Origin: Cycas panzhihuaensis | Lineage: Eukaryota > Cycadophyta | DNA length: 64,000 bases | Assembly (NCBI GenBank): GCA_023213395.1 | Contig: CM041465.1 | Coordinates: 200,515,741 to 200,579,740, forward strand | Direction: 5' to 3' | In this document: positions 45,947 through 59,446 of the stretch, piece after piece | How positions within the stretch are numbered: the first letter of the stretch is position 1 | Layout of the letters: each line of letters opens with the position of its first letter | The notes under the pieces: model-generated | The model's input: only the letters and a program-made list of their open reading frames with translations | Database searches by the model: none | Told to the model about the DNA's origin: nothing | Program-made: the position numbers and the translations under genes

Positions 45947-48158
45947 AAATAAAAGATTACCTGCAAAAAAGTAACTTTTTGAAATGTAAAGTGCTTAAAA
46001 TAAAGTATAATCAAAGCATTAAAAAGGAAACAAAAGAGGCACTCAAAAGAAATAAGATTTATATCTCTTTACCTTTCATACTTAAACAAATGTCCCAATT
46101 GGGACTCAACCACCTCAAAAATAATTTTTTTTATTGAAAATAGCTTATAAACTAAAATTTGGCTAGTTTATATAAGGGACATCATACAAGAAGGCCACAA
46201 CTAGTGCTAATTTTGAGCATAAAAAAGATACATAATATGACTTCAAAAAATTCTAAAGTTTTAACCACTCAATAGAGGACAAAAAATAGAATCCAATGCT
46301 TTAGATGAGACTTAATTTTGATATTAGATGACCAAGATATATAGTAAAATGTTTACAAAATAATTACCTTTTAACATATAAGGCTCAAATAAATTATATA
46401 TTAACTTAAAACATTAAAAAATACATCAAATCAAAATGAAATATAGTCATGTGATCACTTATTTTATTTAGATAAAAATAGACTTTGTTTTGAAGTTGAC
46501 AAAATCAAATTTTGACTTTGCTAGTGAGAGTTATGACTGTTGGAGTAGAGACATGTCCTATTTTTGAAAACATCTTCTTTAAAAAATGAATTAGCCCTTA
46601 AAAAAAAAATCTTTTGGTTAACTAAATACTGAATTTGACTTGTAGGCTACAAGTGGAGGTGCTACTAGACAACAAAACTCAAAATATTTCCTTTAATAAA
46701 AAAATATACAAGTATAGTGGATTAATGATTTAGAATAAATTCATCAAGACACACTTGTACATATGCTAAAATCTCCTCAGAAACATGGTCTTTTTGAGAA
46801 TAAATTATCAGTATATCTGGTCATTTGATAATTTTCTTTCTTATAGATATCTTTCCTTTACCATAATGCTGAATATTGAGAAGAGCTACCCAAATAAAAG
46901 AAGTATATAAAAAAAGTGAAAAGTATAAAATAAAAAAAGGCACACAAATATTAACACAAATGTAGAAGTCCATTTAGTGTGGCTACATATAAAAAAGATT
47001 TATTATCTTAAATGTGATCCACATAAAATATAAAGTGACCAAATATAAGTGTAAATATTAATATTTGAGAATATTGAAAGACATGACATAAATATATGAT
47101 CTTTGTAGTAATAAAAGTCTGTGTTGATATTTTACAACAATAAAAGAGGATGCAATATGATAAAGAAAAAATATTTCTTTAAAGTATTAAGATTAAAGTT
47201 ATTATGACAAATATTTGTATAGTGATAATACAAACAAAAGAGAAGAGGCACAAAGATAATATACAATTGAATCTATTCCTTTGACCAAACCATGAGGAAC
47301 TTGATGGCACAATATGTAGATGTAGTTTGACAAAGAGATCTATACTAAATGTAGAGAGGAAAAACAAGTACAAGTGATAGTATTTTTGGTCATACAACAT
47401 TCATGGGTGTTTGAAAGATATGTTGTCATAAATAGATGCACAAATATACACAACTCAAATATATATTCAGGTGATACAGGGTATAAAGCCTTAGTTTGCT
47501 CTTTTAATGAATAATTTTACATAAATTAGTGTGAAAACTAAGGGCATTTATAGATTGTCAATGGATGAGAATGGAACAATGACATAGATAGACACAAGTG
47601 GTGAGTTAAATAATGATGCAAGAATAGAGTAAATAGAACTTGATATGAATGGAAGGCTTATAATAGATTGATTAGTTCCAATGGTAAGGTTCATATACAA
47701 ACACAAGCTACGTAGAACTTGGGAACTCTTAAGAGAAGAAGGTAAACAATAAGTTTAGGGTTGTAAGAAGGAGTTAGAATAATTAGGCATATACTAACCT
47801 CTTATAACTTTTAACAGTCAAATTTAGTGTGCCTACAACAAAAGAAAATAAGGAGCCACTTAGAAGGATGAGCATAGAAATAATATATAGATATCCAAAT
47901 CTTCCTCATGAGAGCTTGCTCAAAGAATGGATGCCAACTAGACTAATAGGTATAAAAATGTGATATCAAGATTAATGTAAATGATGAACTAAATCAATAA
48001 AGACTATATGTATACTAACAACACATTTAACAAACTCCTCACAAACTCTGTCGTAGCTATGACTTCTTGAATGTGGCTCAGAACTCTTAAGAAATGGCTT
48101 TAGATGTCTAAATAATACTTTTACAATAAGGAAGATGGTGTTTCAATGCTTGAATGGA
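45947..48158 (-). promoter_or_regulatory. 5' leader of A1
   Basis: About 2.2 kb of AT-rich sequence lies between the primer site and the gag start. No family motif, hairpin set or good frame was seen. The minus-strand open frame 47400-47179 (73 codons) is not supported by anything but length. Leaders of this length occur in F1 as well. Confidence 0.55.
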
Positions 48159-48170
48159 GCTCTGATATCA
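48159..48170 (-). other. Primer binding site of A1
   Basis: The minus strand reads TGATATCAGAGC, one change (G to A) from the initiator tRNA-Met site, two bases inside the LTR end. Confidence 0.85.
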
Positions 48171-48172
48171 AA

Positions 48173-48507
48173 TGATGGAATCATGGGATAAAGGGAATAT
48201 GTGAAGAATGCACAAGAGAGTTAACAATCAACCTATAAGAGTGGTGGTGTTGAGGAATAATGAGGTCTTTAGACCCCTTGAATAAATGGGTAAGACTTGG
48301 AGAGGGATGTGGCATTCCACTCAATATCCACCACCTATTGGAGTTGATAAACCCTAGAAATCATGTCACCAAGACCTAATAAAATATGGCTAAGTGTGAC
48401 CAGGATCTAACATAGAGCTACCATGATATCTCTGCCAGTCTTAGGTTATTACCCCAATGTGGGTAATTAATTTAAGGCAGATACAAGCCCCAATATGAGC
48501 ATTATTA
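48173..48507 (-). repeat. 5' LTR of A1
   Basis: It starts (plus strand) TGATGGAATCATGGG and matches both pieces of the other LTR. The far end is decayed (GCATTATTA), so 48507 is an estimate. Confidence 0.78.
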
Positions 48508-51500
48508 TGATGAAATTCAATTGGAAAAAATATTTCTAATATCAAATTTATTTATTTAATCCTTAATAAATTGCTAAAAATCTTTGATAATTTGGTTGAT
48601 ACCCTTACTGATGGAGGATAGGCCTCTAGTATATCATTTTATACTCTTTATGGACATTTACTACAATAGGAGTAAAGGCTAAAATGATATAAAGAAGAGA
48701 TAAAAATTAAAGAATCATTTATCTCTAGGCTAAGATTTGGTAAAAGAGGATATCCTAGAAGCATTTCTAGAGGTTGATAAAATTTCAAAGGTAGTTCAAA
48801 AAGTAGAGGTAGGTTTCTAAGAGGAACATCACTAGATACATGTATCTATATTAGTGTGGAAGATATAGAATTTTAGTAAGCAATTATAGATCAATAGATT
48901 CATGAACCTATTATTATTGTAGGAGGACTAGGCATTATACAAACAACTATCCCTAAAGATGATTAGATATGTACAAAGGTAGATAGGTTAAAGATAATTA
49001 TAGTAATATGAAAGATGAAGATGATGAAGAAACTGCATTCATTATTGAACTAACATCTCATGTTCAAGGAAATAAAGACTGGTTCATAGACTCGAATGCA
49101 TCAAACCATATAATATGAATAAAAGAATGGTTTGAAGATTTGCATCCATATTACCTCAACAACTCACTAGAGCTTAATAATAGTTTTCCTTTATGTATCA
49201 AAGGAAAGGAAACTATTACTATTAAAATTAATAATTAAATAAAAAAGATTAAAAATGTATTATTTGTACCTAGCTTAAAAAGAAACCTTCTTTCTGTGTC
49301 TCAGTTGAGAAAAAAGACACTTTATATTATCTTTGATATAGATGGGACATTCTTCCTTTGTGAATGAAACAAAATAGAATTGTAATCATTAAAGGAATAG
49401 AGACTAACAATTTGTATAAATTAGTCTCTACACCTATTTAGCTTTCTCTTATAAAATCTTTATCTATTCAAACTATAGATAATGAGATATGGCATTTAAG
49501 TTATAATCATATTGTAAATGATAGAATGGAGATGTTAAATAAGCTAAATATAATGAAAGGCCTACTTGGAATCTCATTTAACTCATCTATTTATGAAAGT
49601 TATATGTTGGGAAAAAAATCACAGATCATAATTTCAAAAAAGTGCATAGAGATCTTAAGAAAAATTGGAGCTAATCTACAATGATATTTTTAGACTAATA
49701 ACTCTAAATTCTATCAATGGAAGTGGGTACTTTCTCATTTTTATTGATGATTATACAAGGAAAACATGGGTTTGTTTCATTTTTAGTAAGTCAGAAGCAT
49801 TAGATATTTTTAAAGAATTCAAAGTTTAGGTAAAGTTAGAAAGTGATTATAAGATCAAAACTCTCAAAATAAATGGTGGAGAGGGAATATTTTTTGAATG
49901 AATTTTTCCACTTCTATAAATTGCATGGTATCCATAAACAACTCACTATTTCTTATACCCCACAGTCAAATGGGGTAGCAAAAGGAATGAACAAAACTAT
50001 AACTAAAATGGCTAGATATATGATGAAAGGAAAAAATATACCTAATATATATTAGATTGAAGTAGTAAATATAATAGTTTATATTATAAATAGAAGCCTT
50101 ACTTAAGTTCTAAATGCTATCACTCCAAAAGAAAAATAGATAGATATGAAACTTAATATAAGTCATCTTAAGGTTTTTGGAAGTATAACTTATGTATATG
50201 TTCCCACTCAAAAGAGAACTAAACTAGATGAAAAAAGTATCATGTGCATCTTTATAGAGTACACCAATAAATCCAAGGCATATAGATGAATATAATCAAA
50301 AAATAATAAAATTTATATTAGCAGAGATATAACTTTTGAAGAAATCTCTCTGAAGAAGTCCATCCAACCAAGGCTTCTAAAGAGTTAATACTTTATAAAG
50401 AAGTCTCCCAAAATGAGAATCGAGGACAAGATACCTTAGAAAAATCCTCCACTGGTAGTACTCAAAGAAATAGAGAATAAGAAAAGAATATCATATGTAA
50501 TAACAAACATGAAGGAAACATCCTAAGAAAATCTAGCTCTTATAAAGAAAGTGAATGAAATACTCCAAGAGGATCTACCTCTCACAAAGAAAGTGATCAA
50601 ATTACTTCAAGGGAACAAACAAAAAAACTTCTAAAATTATACTTAAAATCCTTGGAAAAGTTAAAAGGAAAGTTTTTGAATTAAAAGAAAATATCTCAAA
50701 GGCATCAAGCCTTAATCTATTTAATCAAACCTTAGAGTTATAATAAAGCATGCCATAATTCAAAATGGAAAAAAGCCATGGATGTTAAAATGATGGCCAT
50801 AAAAAAGAATAGAACATGGCCACTCATTAAACCCCAAAAACTAAATTAGTAGCAGGGTGCAAATGGGTGCACAAAATCAAGGAAAAATTAGATGGCAATG
50901 TTTAAAAGTTCAAAGTAAAGTTAGTAGCAAAAGGATATACTTAGATAATATGAATTGACTATGAGGAAACTTTTTCTCTTATAAATAAAATGATAATGGT
51001 CAAAATAATTATTATAATAACATCTCACTTTAGATAGGATATTACTTAGCTTTATATAAAAAATACCTTTTAATTAAGATAGAAAATTAGAAGAAGAAGT
51101 ATACATGGAGCAACCTCTAGATTATTTAATAAAAAGAGAAGAATATTTAGTATACAGGTTAGAAAAAACCCTATATGGTCTAAAATATGGACCTCAAGCA
51201 TGGTATATAGAACTAGGTTTCTACCTCAAGTAGAATAAATTCGATCCATCCAAATCTAATGTAAACCTTTATACAAAAATAAAGAATGGTTTGATCACCA
51301 TAATTAATGTATATCTAGATGATATAATTGTTAAAAGTAGTGATCAAGAAATAATTAAATGGGTAAAATCCCAAATGAAAAATATATTCTAAATGATAGA
51401 TATGGGCTAGTTACATTATAATCTTGGCATTGAAGTAAGTAAAAGAGAAAACTCTATTTTCATATATCAATTGAAATATATCAAGAATATCTTAAAAAGA

Positions 51501-51860
51501 TTCAATATGGAGGATTATAGTGCCAACCTCACTATAATGGAGATGGGATGTATTTTAATAATAGAAGAATACAATCAAGGATTAAATGAGACTTTATATA
51601 AGTAATTTATTAGAAGTATCATATATTTAATAGCAACTAGGGCAGGTATTTCATACTTAGTTGGAATTATCTCTAGATTCATGCATGTTCCAAAGGTCAT
51701 TCGTTAGAACATAACTAAAAGAATCCTAAGGTACATCAAAGGCACTTTAGATCTGGGATTAAAATATGACAAAATGTCTAATCTTAATCTCATAGGATAT
51801 AATGATTCAAATTAGGCTAGTGATCAATATAAGAGGAAATATACTTCTGCATACTACTTC
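48508..51860 (+). pseudogene. E0 gag end, protease, integrase, RT, RNase H start
   Basis: The gag continuation (KIFDNLVDTLTDGG) is followed by the protease site WFIDSNASNHI (about 49080-49115; D-S-N for D-S-G). GAG-pre-integrase lies at about 49480-49640 (EIWHLSYNHIVNDRMEMLN). Integrase (49660-50300) shows FIDDYTRKTWVCFIFSKSEA, YTPQSNGVAKGMNKTITKMA and FGSITYVYVPTQKRTKLDE. RT (50780-51500) shows KPLYGLK-like YRLEKTLYGLK and the polymerase box VYLDDIIVKSSD. RNase H begins at about 51600 and is cut at 51860 by F1 (GYNDSN...KRKYTSAYYF). The rest lies at 59848-60235. The Glu of NGVAERM reads Lys. Stops are frequent. This is the same domain order as K but a different family. Confidence 0.85.
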
Positions 51861-52261
51861 TATTAAAACTTTGTAATATCACCTTCATTTCTTTGTAATA
51901 TATATTAATTTTATGTACATCATGTGTATTTTATACCCTAAGGTGACCCTTAATACAAATTTAATCTTATTATATAATAAGATTAGTTTTGTCGCATGTG
52001 CTACTTAGTTAGCTAATTGTAATCTTTTAAATATTAATAGGTTGCTTATTAATTAAGCCTTGTATCATTCTTTTGTAAATAATCTTGAAGTATATGTAGA
52101 AGCTCTTCCCAAATTGAGCCTCATGTAGTGATCCATTCACCCATGTAGTTTGATATATCATCATTCTACTCTTATTTCACTTGTTCTCTACATTATTTTG
52201 ATATTGTAGCTTGTTATTTGATTAGTAGCACATGATTTATAGATCTTGGATGATTTTCACA
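51861..52261 (+). repeat. 5' LTR of F1
   Basis: It starts TATTAAAACTTTG (TG changed to TA) and ends GATTTTCACA. It pairs base for base in length with 59447-59847. Confidence 0.93.
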
Positions 52262-52273
52262 TGGTATCAAAGC
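52262..52273 (+). other. Primer binding site of F1
   Basis: TGGTATCAAAGC directly abuts the LTR, one change from the initiator tRNA-Met site. Confidence 0.9.
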
Positions 52274-54244
52274 TAGTTTATGCTTTAGTTTGAAGATTTT
52301 TAAGCAAATATTAAAAAATAGAGGCCTATTCCCTCAATATAACATCTCATTGTTAATTATTTCTTTAGTTCTTACTTAAATATTGGTGTATACTATAGAT
52401 TTAACATGAAGTATAGGTATTCTCAATATATATCAGCCCCATATAGTTGATACTCAGTTTGTTTACAATTTTATGTGGTTCAAGTTTAGTTTTGGAGCAA
52501 ATAACAGTGACAAAGGCCTATTTTCAAGTTATTCCAACCCTGGATCTAGATAAATCTACTTACTGGGGTAATGTCCTCCTCCTTGGTGGCTATTCAACTT
52601 TATTCTCTATCTGTTAAAGTCTGTTTGGATGAGTTTCATGCTATTTTAAGCTTATTTCTGTTTTATTTGGCTTATGGAATAGTCCTCATTTTTATAGCCC
52701 ATTTCTACTCATTTTGAGCTTATTCTGAGAAAAACTAGTATCCACTACCTTTCTTTATGCCCTCTATCCCTCCTCCTTTGATTTTGGATTGAACCATTGA
52801 AGATTTGAAGAGTTTTAGGATTTTATTCCTTCGCGTGGGCTACCCAAAGATGTGTGCAACTCGTGTGAACCTCTACAACTCCTTTTTACTAAAAAAAATC
52901 ATGTTTTTTCATTATCATTTCAACTTTAGTCTTTCAAATCAAATTATACTTAATATTTAGTTGAAATTTAAAGGCTAGATCCCTTAATCTAGTTACATTC
53001 TTTAATATATAACCCTATTTTTAGTTAAAAAATGGTAAACTTCAAAAGTTTATATGTTATTTTAAATTATTTTTACATAATAAAAATATTAGACTATATT
53101 TCATAAGATTTTGGGTCCATAAGCTCCCTATCTATATTAGCAGGTGGTCTTATATGGTCTATAAATGACTATAGGGCAGTTTATGAAGGGTCTTAAGCCC
53201 ATCTCTCTTAAGTTTTTCTCATAACAAGGTTCCTCTACTATTTTTGCTATAACTTTACAACCATGAGTCTAATTTCTAAACTGTTTTGACCATCAGAAAA
53301 AGGATTCAAATCTCTATAACTTGGAACTAGATTAAGCTAGATTTGAAGCCATTTTGCCAAAGCTTTAGGCTACCAAAATTAACCTTAATATTTAAGGCTA
53401 TTTGAGAATTTTTTTCACTTTTTAAAGGTATATTTTAGTTTTTCAGAAGTTCTTATGCTACTTTAGGCTATTGTTAATATTTAATTAGCTATTTAATTCT
53501 ATTTTTAAAGTTAATAAGTGCATGGTATTAAGTTTTCAAAGGTGTGCTCCTGGAAGATTGAAAGTAACTCTCTCTTATGCATGACCCATCAAAGAGCACT
53601 CTAAACCCATCGGTGTCTTTTAATTTCCTTTATTTTTAGCTTATATTTTAGTTATTTTACTTAAAACAAATTTTTTACTTGTAATAACTCATACCTAAAA
53701 ATTAATATTCTCACATTAAAATAGATAACTCCCTAATTAATCACCCTTATTCCATGCTTGCAAGGAGAACAATTAGGACCCCTAAATTTACCACCCCATT
53801 TACACCATTGTTGTAGTCCAATTTACTAAAAAAATCTTTGGCTATAAGGTGTAATAGGTGGTAGGCTAAGGTATCAACCTTTTCTATTAGAGTTTGGAGA
53901 CTGAACTAGACTTGGAGAGGGTGAGTGTCTCAGTTAGTTAAGTTATCACCGCTAGATTTATCACTAGGCATAAGTCTAACATAGTTGGAGAAATAAATTA
54001 GAGGGGTCTTAAACCTTTATTGTAGCCTATATACTAAGGTATATAGAGCCTTGAGCTTATGTACCTATATATAGGGTCCCTAGTTTACCACTTGTGGGTA
54101 GGCACTATTAGATAAAATAATAACTAAGAACTTTCTTGGAGACCCTTTAAACTTAGAATTCTAGATTAGTAGTCACCTAGGTAGATTAGTACATAACTAT
54201 ATAAACCATTAAGACACAAAAGAAAATAAAAAACTTAAAAGAGA
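52274..54244 (+). promoter_or_regulatory. 5' leader of F1, including leader repeat copy 2
   Basis: Nearly 2 kb without a coding frame. The part 53755-54175 is the leader repeat also found at 1466-1900 and, reversed, at 7810-8075. Its presence between primer site and gag here shows where the repeat belongs. Confidence 0.65.
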
Positions 54245-56075
54245 ATGGTTTCATAAATGCTATTATCTAATAACATTAAATTTAATGGCATTAACAATTT
54301 TATCCCATGGAAAAAATAAGTTAAAAATCTACTTATTATGAATGACTTTTGGGCCTATGTAAATGAAGACATACCCCTACCTAAGCCTACAAAATACCCT
54401 AATGACATTGATACTTTAATTCCTCTTAATCTTATAACCTTATCCAACTTCAAAACTAAGGATAATATTATCTTATCCTTCCTCCACTTGGCTATTAAAG
54501 ACTAAGTAGATGAAAACATAGAAATAATTGAAACATCTCATGAGGCATGGACTATTCTTTATGCCCTCTATGAGAGAAAGGATTAATCTAGATCCTTAAA
54601 CCTTAAAGTTCACACATTTTCTATACCTTTTTAATGCACTATTATAGCTCACTTGACTGAAGTTAAAACCATTAGGAACCAATTGATAATCCTAAGTGAA
54701 CCACTTTCAAATCATGACCTCATATCTAGCATCCTAAAAATTTTACCTATAGATTATAACTCCTTTGTTTCTAAAGTTCATGATAATTATTCAAAAATTA
54801 GCTTTATAACCTTTGAGAGGCTCTTACTATGAGAAGAGAACATACTCAATTTACTTGGGGTTATATCTACATTTGACTAGGCCTCTACCTTTGTAGCCTA
54901 TAAATTAAAAAAAGGTAAGACTATCAATAAAGCAACTTAATAGCCTAGGCATCACCAAAATCTAGCTCAACAATTAGACTCTCTTATCATATCTCAAGAG
55001 CCATATTAGCATCCAACTTAGTAATATTAATAACTAATTGGTACCTCCTCTAATCCATGTCAGTAGCTAGAATAATCCTAACAATAGCCATAGTCTCAAC
55101 CTTAAAAGATCCAGTAGAGTAGACCAAATATCACATGCCTTTACTTAGTAAGATTGGACATGTCACTATAAATATAGGAGATGTTAAGATGATTTACAAA
55201 TTTAATAAAATCAAGAGAGGCAGTGAACCACCTTCAAATCATGACCTCATATCTAGCATCCTAAAAATTTTACCTATAGATTATAACTCCTTTGTTTCTA
55301 AACTCCATGATAATTATTCAAAAATGGGCTTTATAACCTTTGAGAGGCTCTTACTATGAGAAGAGAACATACTCAATTTACTTGGGGTTATATCTACATA
55401 TGACTAGGCCCCTATCTTTGTAGCCTATAAATTAAAAAAAGGTAAGACTATCAATAAAGCAACTTAATAGCCTAGGCATCACCAAAATCTAGCTCAACAA
55501 TTAGACTCTCTTATCATATCTTAAGAGCCACATTAGCATCCAACTCAGTAATAGTAATAACTAATTGGTGCCTCCTCTAATCCATGTCAGTAGCTAGAAC
55601 AATCCTAACAATAGCCATAGTCTCAACCTTAAAAGATCCAGTAGAGTAGACTAAATATCACATGCCTTTACTTAGTAAGATTAGACATGTCACTATTAAA
55701 TATAGGAGATGTCAAGATGATTTACAAATCTTATAAAATCAAGGGAGGCAATCATATAGGCCTAGTTTTTAATAAGCTACCATATATTATCAACAACTAG
55801 CCCTATTATATTAATAAGCAACATCCTCATATCAACAAGGAGGTCTAAGCTACTAGTAATAGAGATAAGACTATTAATAATGAAGACCATTCCCTCCACA
55901 AGTAGCCCCTTTCCCACAATAAGGAGGCCCCATTTTATAATAAGGAGGCCTCTATTTCCAATAAGGTGGCCCTATTTTACAGTAAGAAGGCCCTTACTAT
56001 CCATAAGGAGGACCATTATTTTAACCATAAGGCCAATTCTACCAATAGAATTAGAATCTAACAAAAATTAGAGGA
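54245..56075 (+). pseudogene. Copia gag of F1 with tandem duplication
   Basis: ATGs at 54245 and 54257 open a frame reading NNIKFNGINNFIPWKK, a stop, VKNLLIMNDFWAYVNEDIPL and LILSFLHLAIKD, the usual UBN2-type gag start. The stretch ISSILKILPIDYNSFVSK-HDNYSK-FITFERLLL appears twice (near 54720 and 55245), because about 527 bases from 54700 are repeated directly from 55227. Both copies carry the same stops (after FERLLL and in the ATTTAATAGCC region). The tail at about 55880-56030 has a repeated Arg/Pro/Ile pattern (IRRPHFIIRRPLFPIRWP), probably an out-of-frame reading of a decayed Tyr/Gly/Gln-rich repeat. A damaged zinc-finger segment (CHMPLLSKIGHVTI) is also doubled. Confidence 0.8.
54700..55750 (+). 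repeat. 527-bp direct tandem duplication in F1 gag
   Basis: The word AATCATGACCTCATATCTAG occurs at 54710 and again at 55237, a shift of 527. Hand comparison finds about 19 differences over the unit. The word AGTGAACCAC lies at the start of both copies. Confidence 0.93.
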
Positions 56076-56159
56076 ACCAATAAAATGTTGAACATCAAGG
56101 AGGTAATATGGTAGACAATCAGGATACCTTCTTCTATAACTTATTCTTTATAGCTCTAT

Positions 56160-57570
56160 ATTCTCAACTTGATGAAAATTCATGGCTCCTTGACCTGGGT
56201 GCAACTAGATACATGGCTAGTTTAGAAAAGATGCTAGAAGAGACCTACCCAATAAGCACCTAATAATCATATTTATTGATAATTTAATGTATGATATGAC
56301 CAAAATAAGTAGGGCTCCAATAGTATCAACATATTCCAACATTATGTACCATATCAACAATGTGTTCCTTATTATAAGAATGAAGATGAACTTGCTCTCC
56401 ATTAGCTAGATGGACAAGTAGAATCTAGATGTCCTCTTTAGCTAGGGTATTTATAAAATGATAGATCATGTAACTAATAAACTTTTATTTATATGACATA
56501 AATATAGTGGTTTACACAATCCAGATGGTATCCCCCTTGCCATTACTCAATAAAATAAATCTTGCTTAATGGCTGATACTACTCAACTTGATAAGGGGAA
56601 AGATGTAATTATTAAAGAGTCCCCTTGTATCTAGGAACTAGATGAATGCTTATATTCAAAGGATATTATCATCTTAAATAGCTCTAAATGCTAGTTATGG
56701 CATAAATGCCTTAGTCATTTAAATATACAAAGCTTAAACCTTATGTTTAAGATTTAAATAATATATGGTTTACCAAAAATTAGGAGATATAACAATATAT
56801 GTGAGGTATGCCTTAAGGGAAAGATGTAGAGAGAAAAATTCCCTTCCAAGAATGTATGAAGAGACTCATAACCATTTGAGTTGGTCCACTTAGACATTTG
56901 TCAGCCTATATCAATCCAATCACTCAATGGGAGTATGTATTTCATTACCTTCATAGATGACTTTTTCAAGAAAAGTGTGAGTCTACTTCTTGAGAAATAA
57001 GTACCAAGCTCTAGATAACTTCAAAGAGTTCAAAGTTATAATTGAGAATGAAAGTGGTATAACAATCAAGATCCTTAGATCAGATAATGGTAGTAAGTTT
57101 ATCTTAAATTAATTCAAAAATTTTTGTAAGGAACATGGCATCTAATGCTAATTCTTAGCACCTCATATACCATAGTAAAATGATGTAGCTGAAAGGATGA
57201 ACTAGACTTTGGTGAATAAGGGAAAAGCCATGCTTAGTGCCTCCAATATTTCCACAATATTTTGGGTTGATGCCATTACCATAACTACATATCTAACCAA
57301 CATAAATCCCATAGTTGTGGTTAGGAATATCACTGCTGAAGAAGCTTGGTCAAGATAGAAACTAACTATTGTATGCTTGGAGATTTTTTTATGCATGATA
57401 TATAAACTTGTTCCAAGAATAACATGAAGAAGCTTGATGATAAGAGCTTGAGATGCATCTTCCTTGGCTATGTATCTAGGTGTAAAGCCTACAAAGTACT
57501 TGACACTATTGCAAACCAAGCCTATACAAATCAAGACATCATATTTGTAGAGGATACATAGGATCCAACT
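56160..57570 (+). pseudogene. Copia protease and integrase of F1
   Basis: The protease region reads SWLLDLGATRYMASLEKML (about 56185-56240), with D-L-G at the active site. GAG-pre-integrase shows CWLWHKCLSHLNIQSLNLMF (about 56690-56755). Integrase follows, with FITFIDDFFKKSVSL (about 56940-56985), a frameshift, SDNGS in a second frame near 57080, and the end block at about 57440-57540 (DKSLRCIFLGYVSRCKAYKV). Frames change at least twice and stops are common. The minus-strand open frame of 127 codons at 57202-57585 is a shadow of this region. Confidence 0.8.
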
Positions 57571-57879
57571 CCACCTTAAACTCATGTTATAGCAATAGAT
57601 GAAGTTGATGCATCATAAGTATCTCTTGGATAAATTTTGGGCCACTAGTATTAACCTCCTCCTAGACTCTAGGTCCTTCATCAATTTTATCAACCTCCAT
57701 ATCAACAACATAAGAAACTACAACCTTGTGGCCTATTTTAGTTGATGACCTTTAGGTGGAAGCTGCCAACATTTAACTACCTTCTAAGTAGGCAGAATAA
57801 TTATTAAAGGATACTCCTCCTTCTCCCATAGCTATCAAAAGGCCTTAAAAAATGAGGTACTCCATAAATTTTGACTTAA

Positions 57880-59440
57880 TAGCATATGTCCTTAAAATAG
57901 CTAAGTCTTCCATGTTTGAGAAGGTGGTCAAATACCAAATGTGTAAAGTGGCTATAGATGAAGAGATGAACTTTATTATAAAAAATAACACTTAGTAGCT
58001 GACAGAATTACCACCTAGGAAAAAGATAATCGATTGTAAATGGCTATACAAGACAAAATTCCATATAGATGGCACTTCCAAGTGTCATAAAGATTGTCTT
58101 GTAGCAAAAGATTTCAAACAATAAGAGGGGATTGACTATGATTAGACCTTTACATTGGTAGCCAACATGACCACATTCTTTTTAGTTATGTCACTAGTAG
58201 CCTAATTCAAATGGCCTATTTACCAAATGGATGTGAAGAGTGCTTTCCTTAATGAAGAGCTCAAAGAAGAGGTTTTCTTAAAACAACCCTCTAATTATGT
58301 TATTCCAAGCTAAGAACACTTAGTTTGTAAACTCAAGAAATCCCTATATAGACTCAAGTAGGCACCACATGCCTTGCATGTAAAAATTGATGTCTTTCTC
58401 ACATAGCATAGATTTAATTATTCACCCTCTAACCTAAATCTATACATTTGGGTTAGAAATAACTTGATTATAATCATTGTTCTCTATGTGGACAATCTTG
58501 CAATCATTAGTAATAACATAAAAGGCATTGCTTGGCTTTAATTAAAATTGAAAAGCAACTTTGAGATGACAGATCTTAGGTTGCTCTATTACTTCCTTGG
58601 AATTGAAGTTTAATAAGAACTATGACACATCTTCTTGACTCAAACAAAATATTCTAATAAGCTCTTAGAAAGATTTAGGATAATAGAATATAAGTTAGCA
58701 CTAATTTCTATGGAGATAGGAACTAAGACAAATCTAGATTAACAAGGAAAGCCTTTTGATCGTACTTTGTATTGGCAATTAGTTAGGAGCCTCATTTATC
58801 CCATCCATACTTGACTAAACATATCATATGTAGTAGGGATCTACTGTAGGTACATGTCATAACTAAAAGCATCACATTGGAAAGCTACTATTAGGATCCT
58901 AAAATATATTTGTGGCACACATTAGTTTGCCCTTGAATACAACTAAACTAACTCCTCTATACTGAAAGGACATATAAATGTTAATTAGGTGGTTTGTCAG
59001 GACACTTACCATTTAACTTTAGGTTATTGCTTTTCATGAACTCAGTTGTAATCTTGTAGATTTGTAAGAAGTAGCCAAATATTATCCTTTTCTCCATCGA
59101 AGTAGAATACAAAGTAGTTGTCCATGCCATAATATAATTGATTTGGGTTAAAAGGATTCTTGCCAAACTTAGATTTCAATAATATGCACCCACCATCATC
59201 TATTATGATAATCAAAGTATATTGAAGATGACAAAGAATCATGTATTCCATGCTAGAACCAAGCACATTGAGGACCATCATCACTTCATCTATGACCATG
59301 TTTAGAATAAAGAAGTTGATCTCATCTACTAACAAACTAAATACTAGATTATGGACATCTTCATTAAAGCACTTGGTAAACCAAAGTTTGAGCAATTTTG
59401 ACACAACCTTAGCATCTAAAGAAATGAAGTTGCTATTAAT
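57880..59440 (+). pseudogene. Copia RT and RNase H of F1
   Basis: RT (about 57990-58620) reads LTELPPRKKIIDCKWLYKTK, WPIYQMDVKSAFLNEELKEE, EHLVCKLKKSLYRLK and the polymerase box LYVDNLAII, with YVDN for YVDD. Then LRLLYYFLGIEV closes the palm and thumb region. RNase H follows with YWQLVRSLIYPIHT and, at about 59240-59440, the end block ARTKHIEDHHHFIY in one frame and the IMDIFIKALGKPKFEQF block in another. The change of the second catalytic Asp to Asn is a single G-to-A change. The domain order and spacing are normal for copia. Confidence 0.85.
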
Positions 59441-59446
59441 GGAGGG

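Larger units (their letters stand above)
14700..48507 (-). mobile_element. Ty1/copia element A1, inserted in E0 gag
   Basis: Read from right to left: LTR (48507-48173), primer site, leader of about 2.2 kb, gag, protease, integrase, RT, RNase H, LTR (26911-26793 plus 14921-14700). B2 splits the left LTR at the CTAAG target duplication. D2 splits the integrase. A1's own sequence totals about 7 kb. The left boundary is TGATGGAATC at 14700 and the right boundary is near 48507, where E0 resumes. I could not find a clean 5-bp duplication flanking A1: the left flank is AGCCT and the right LTR end is mutated. It is the same family as K and H. Confidence 0.8.

Noticed and set aside
57202-57585. 127-codon open frame on the minus strand
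   Set aside because: It lies exactly over the decayed F1 integrase on the plus strand and has no family motif of its own.
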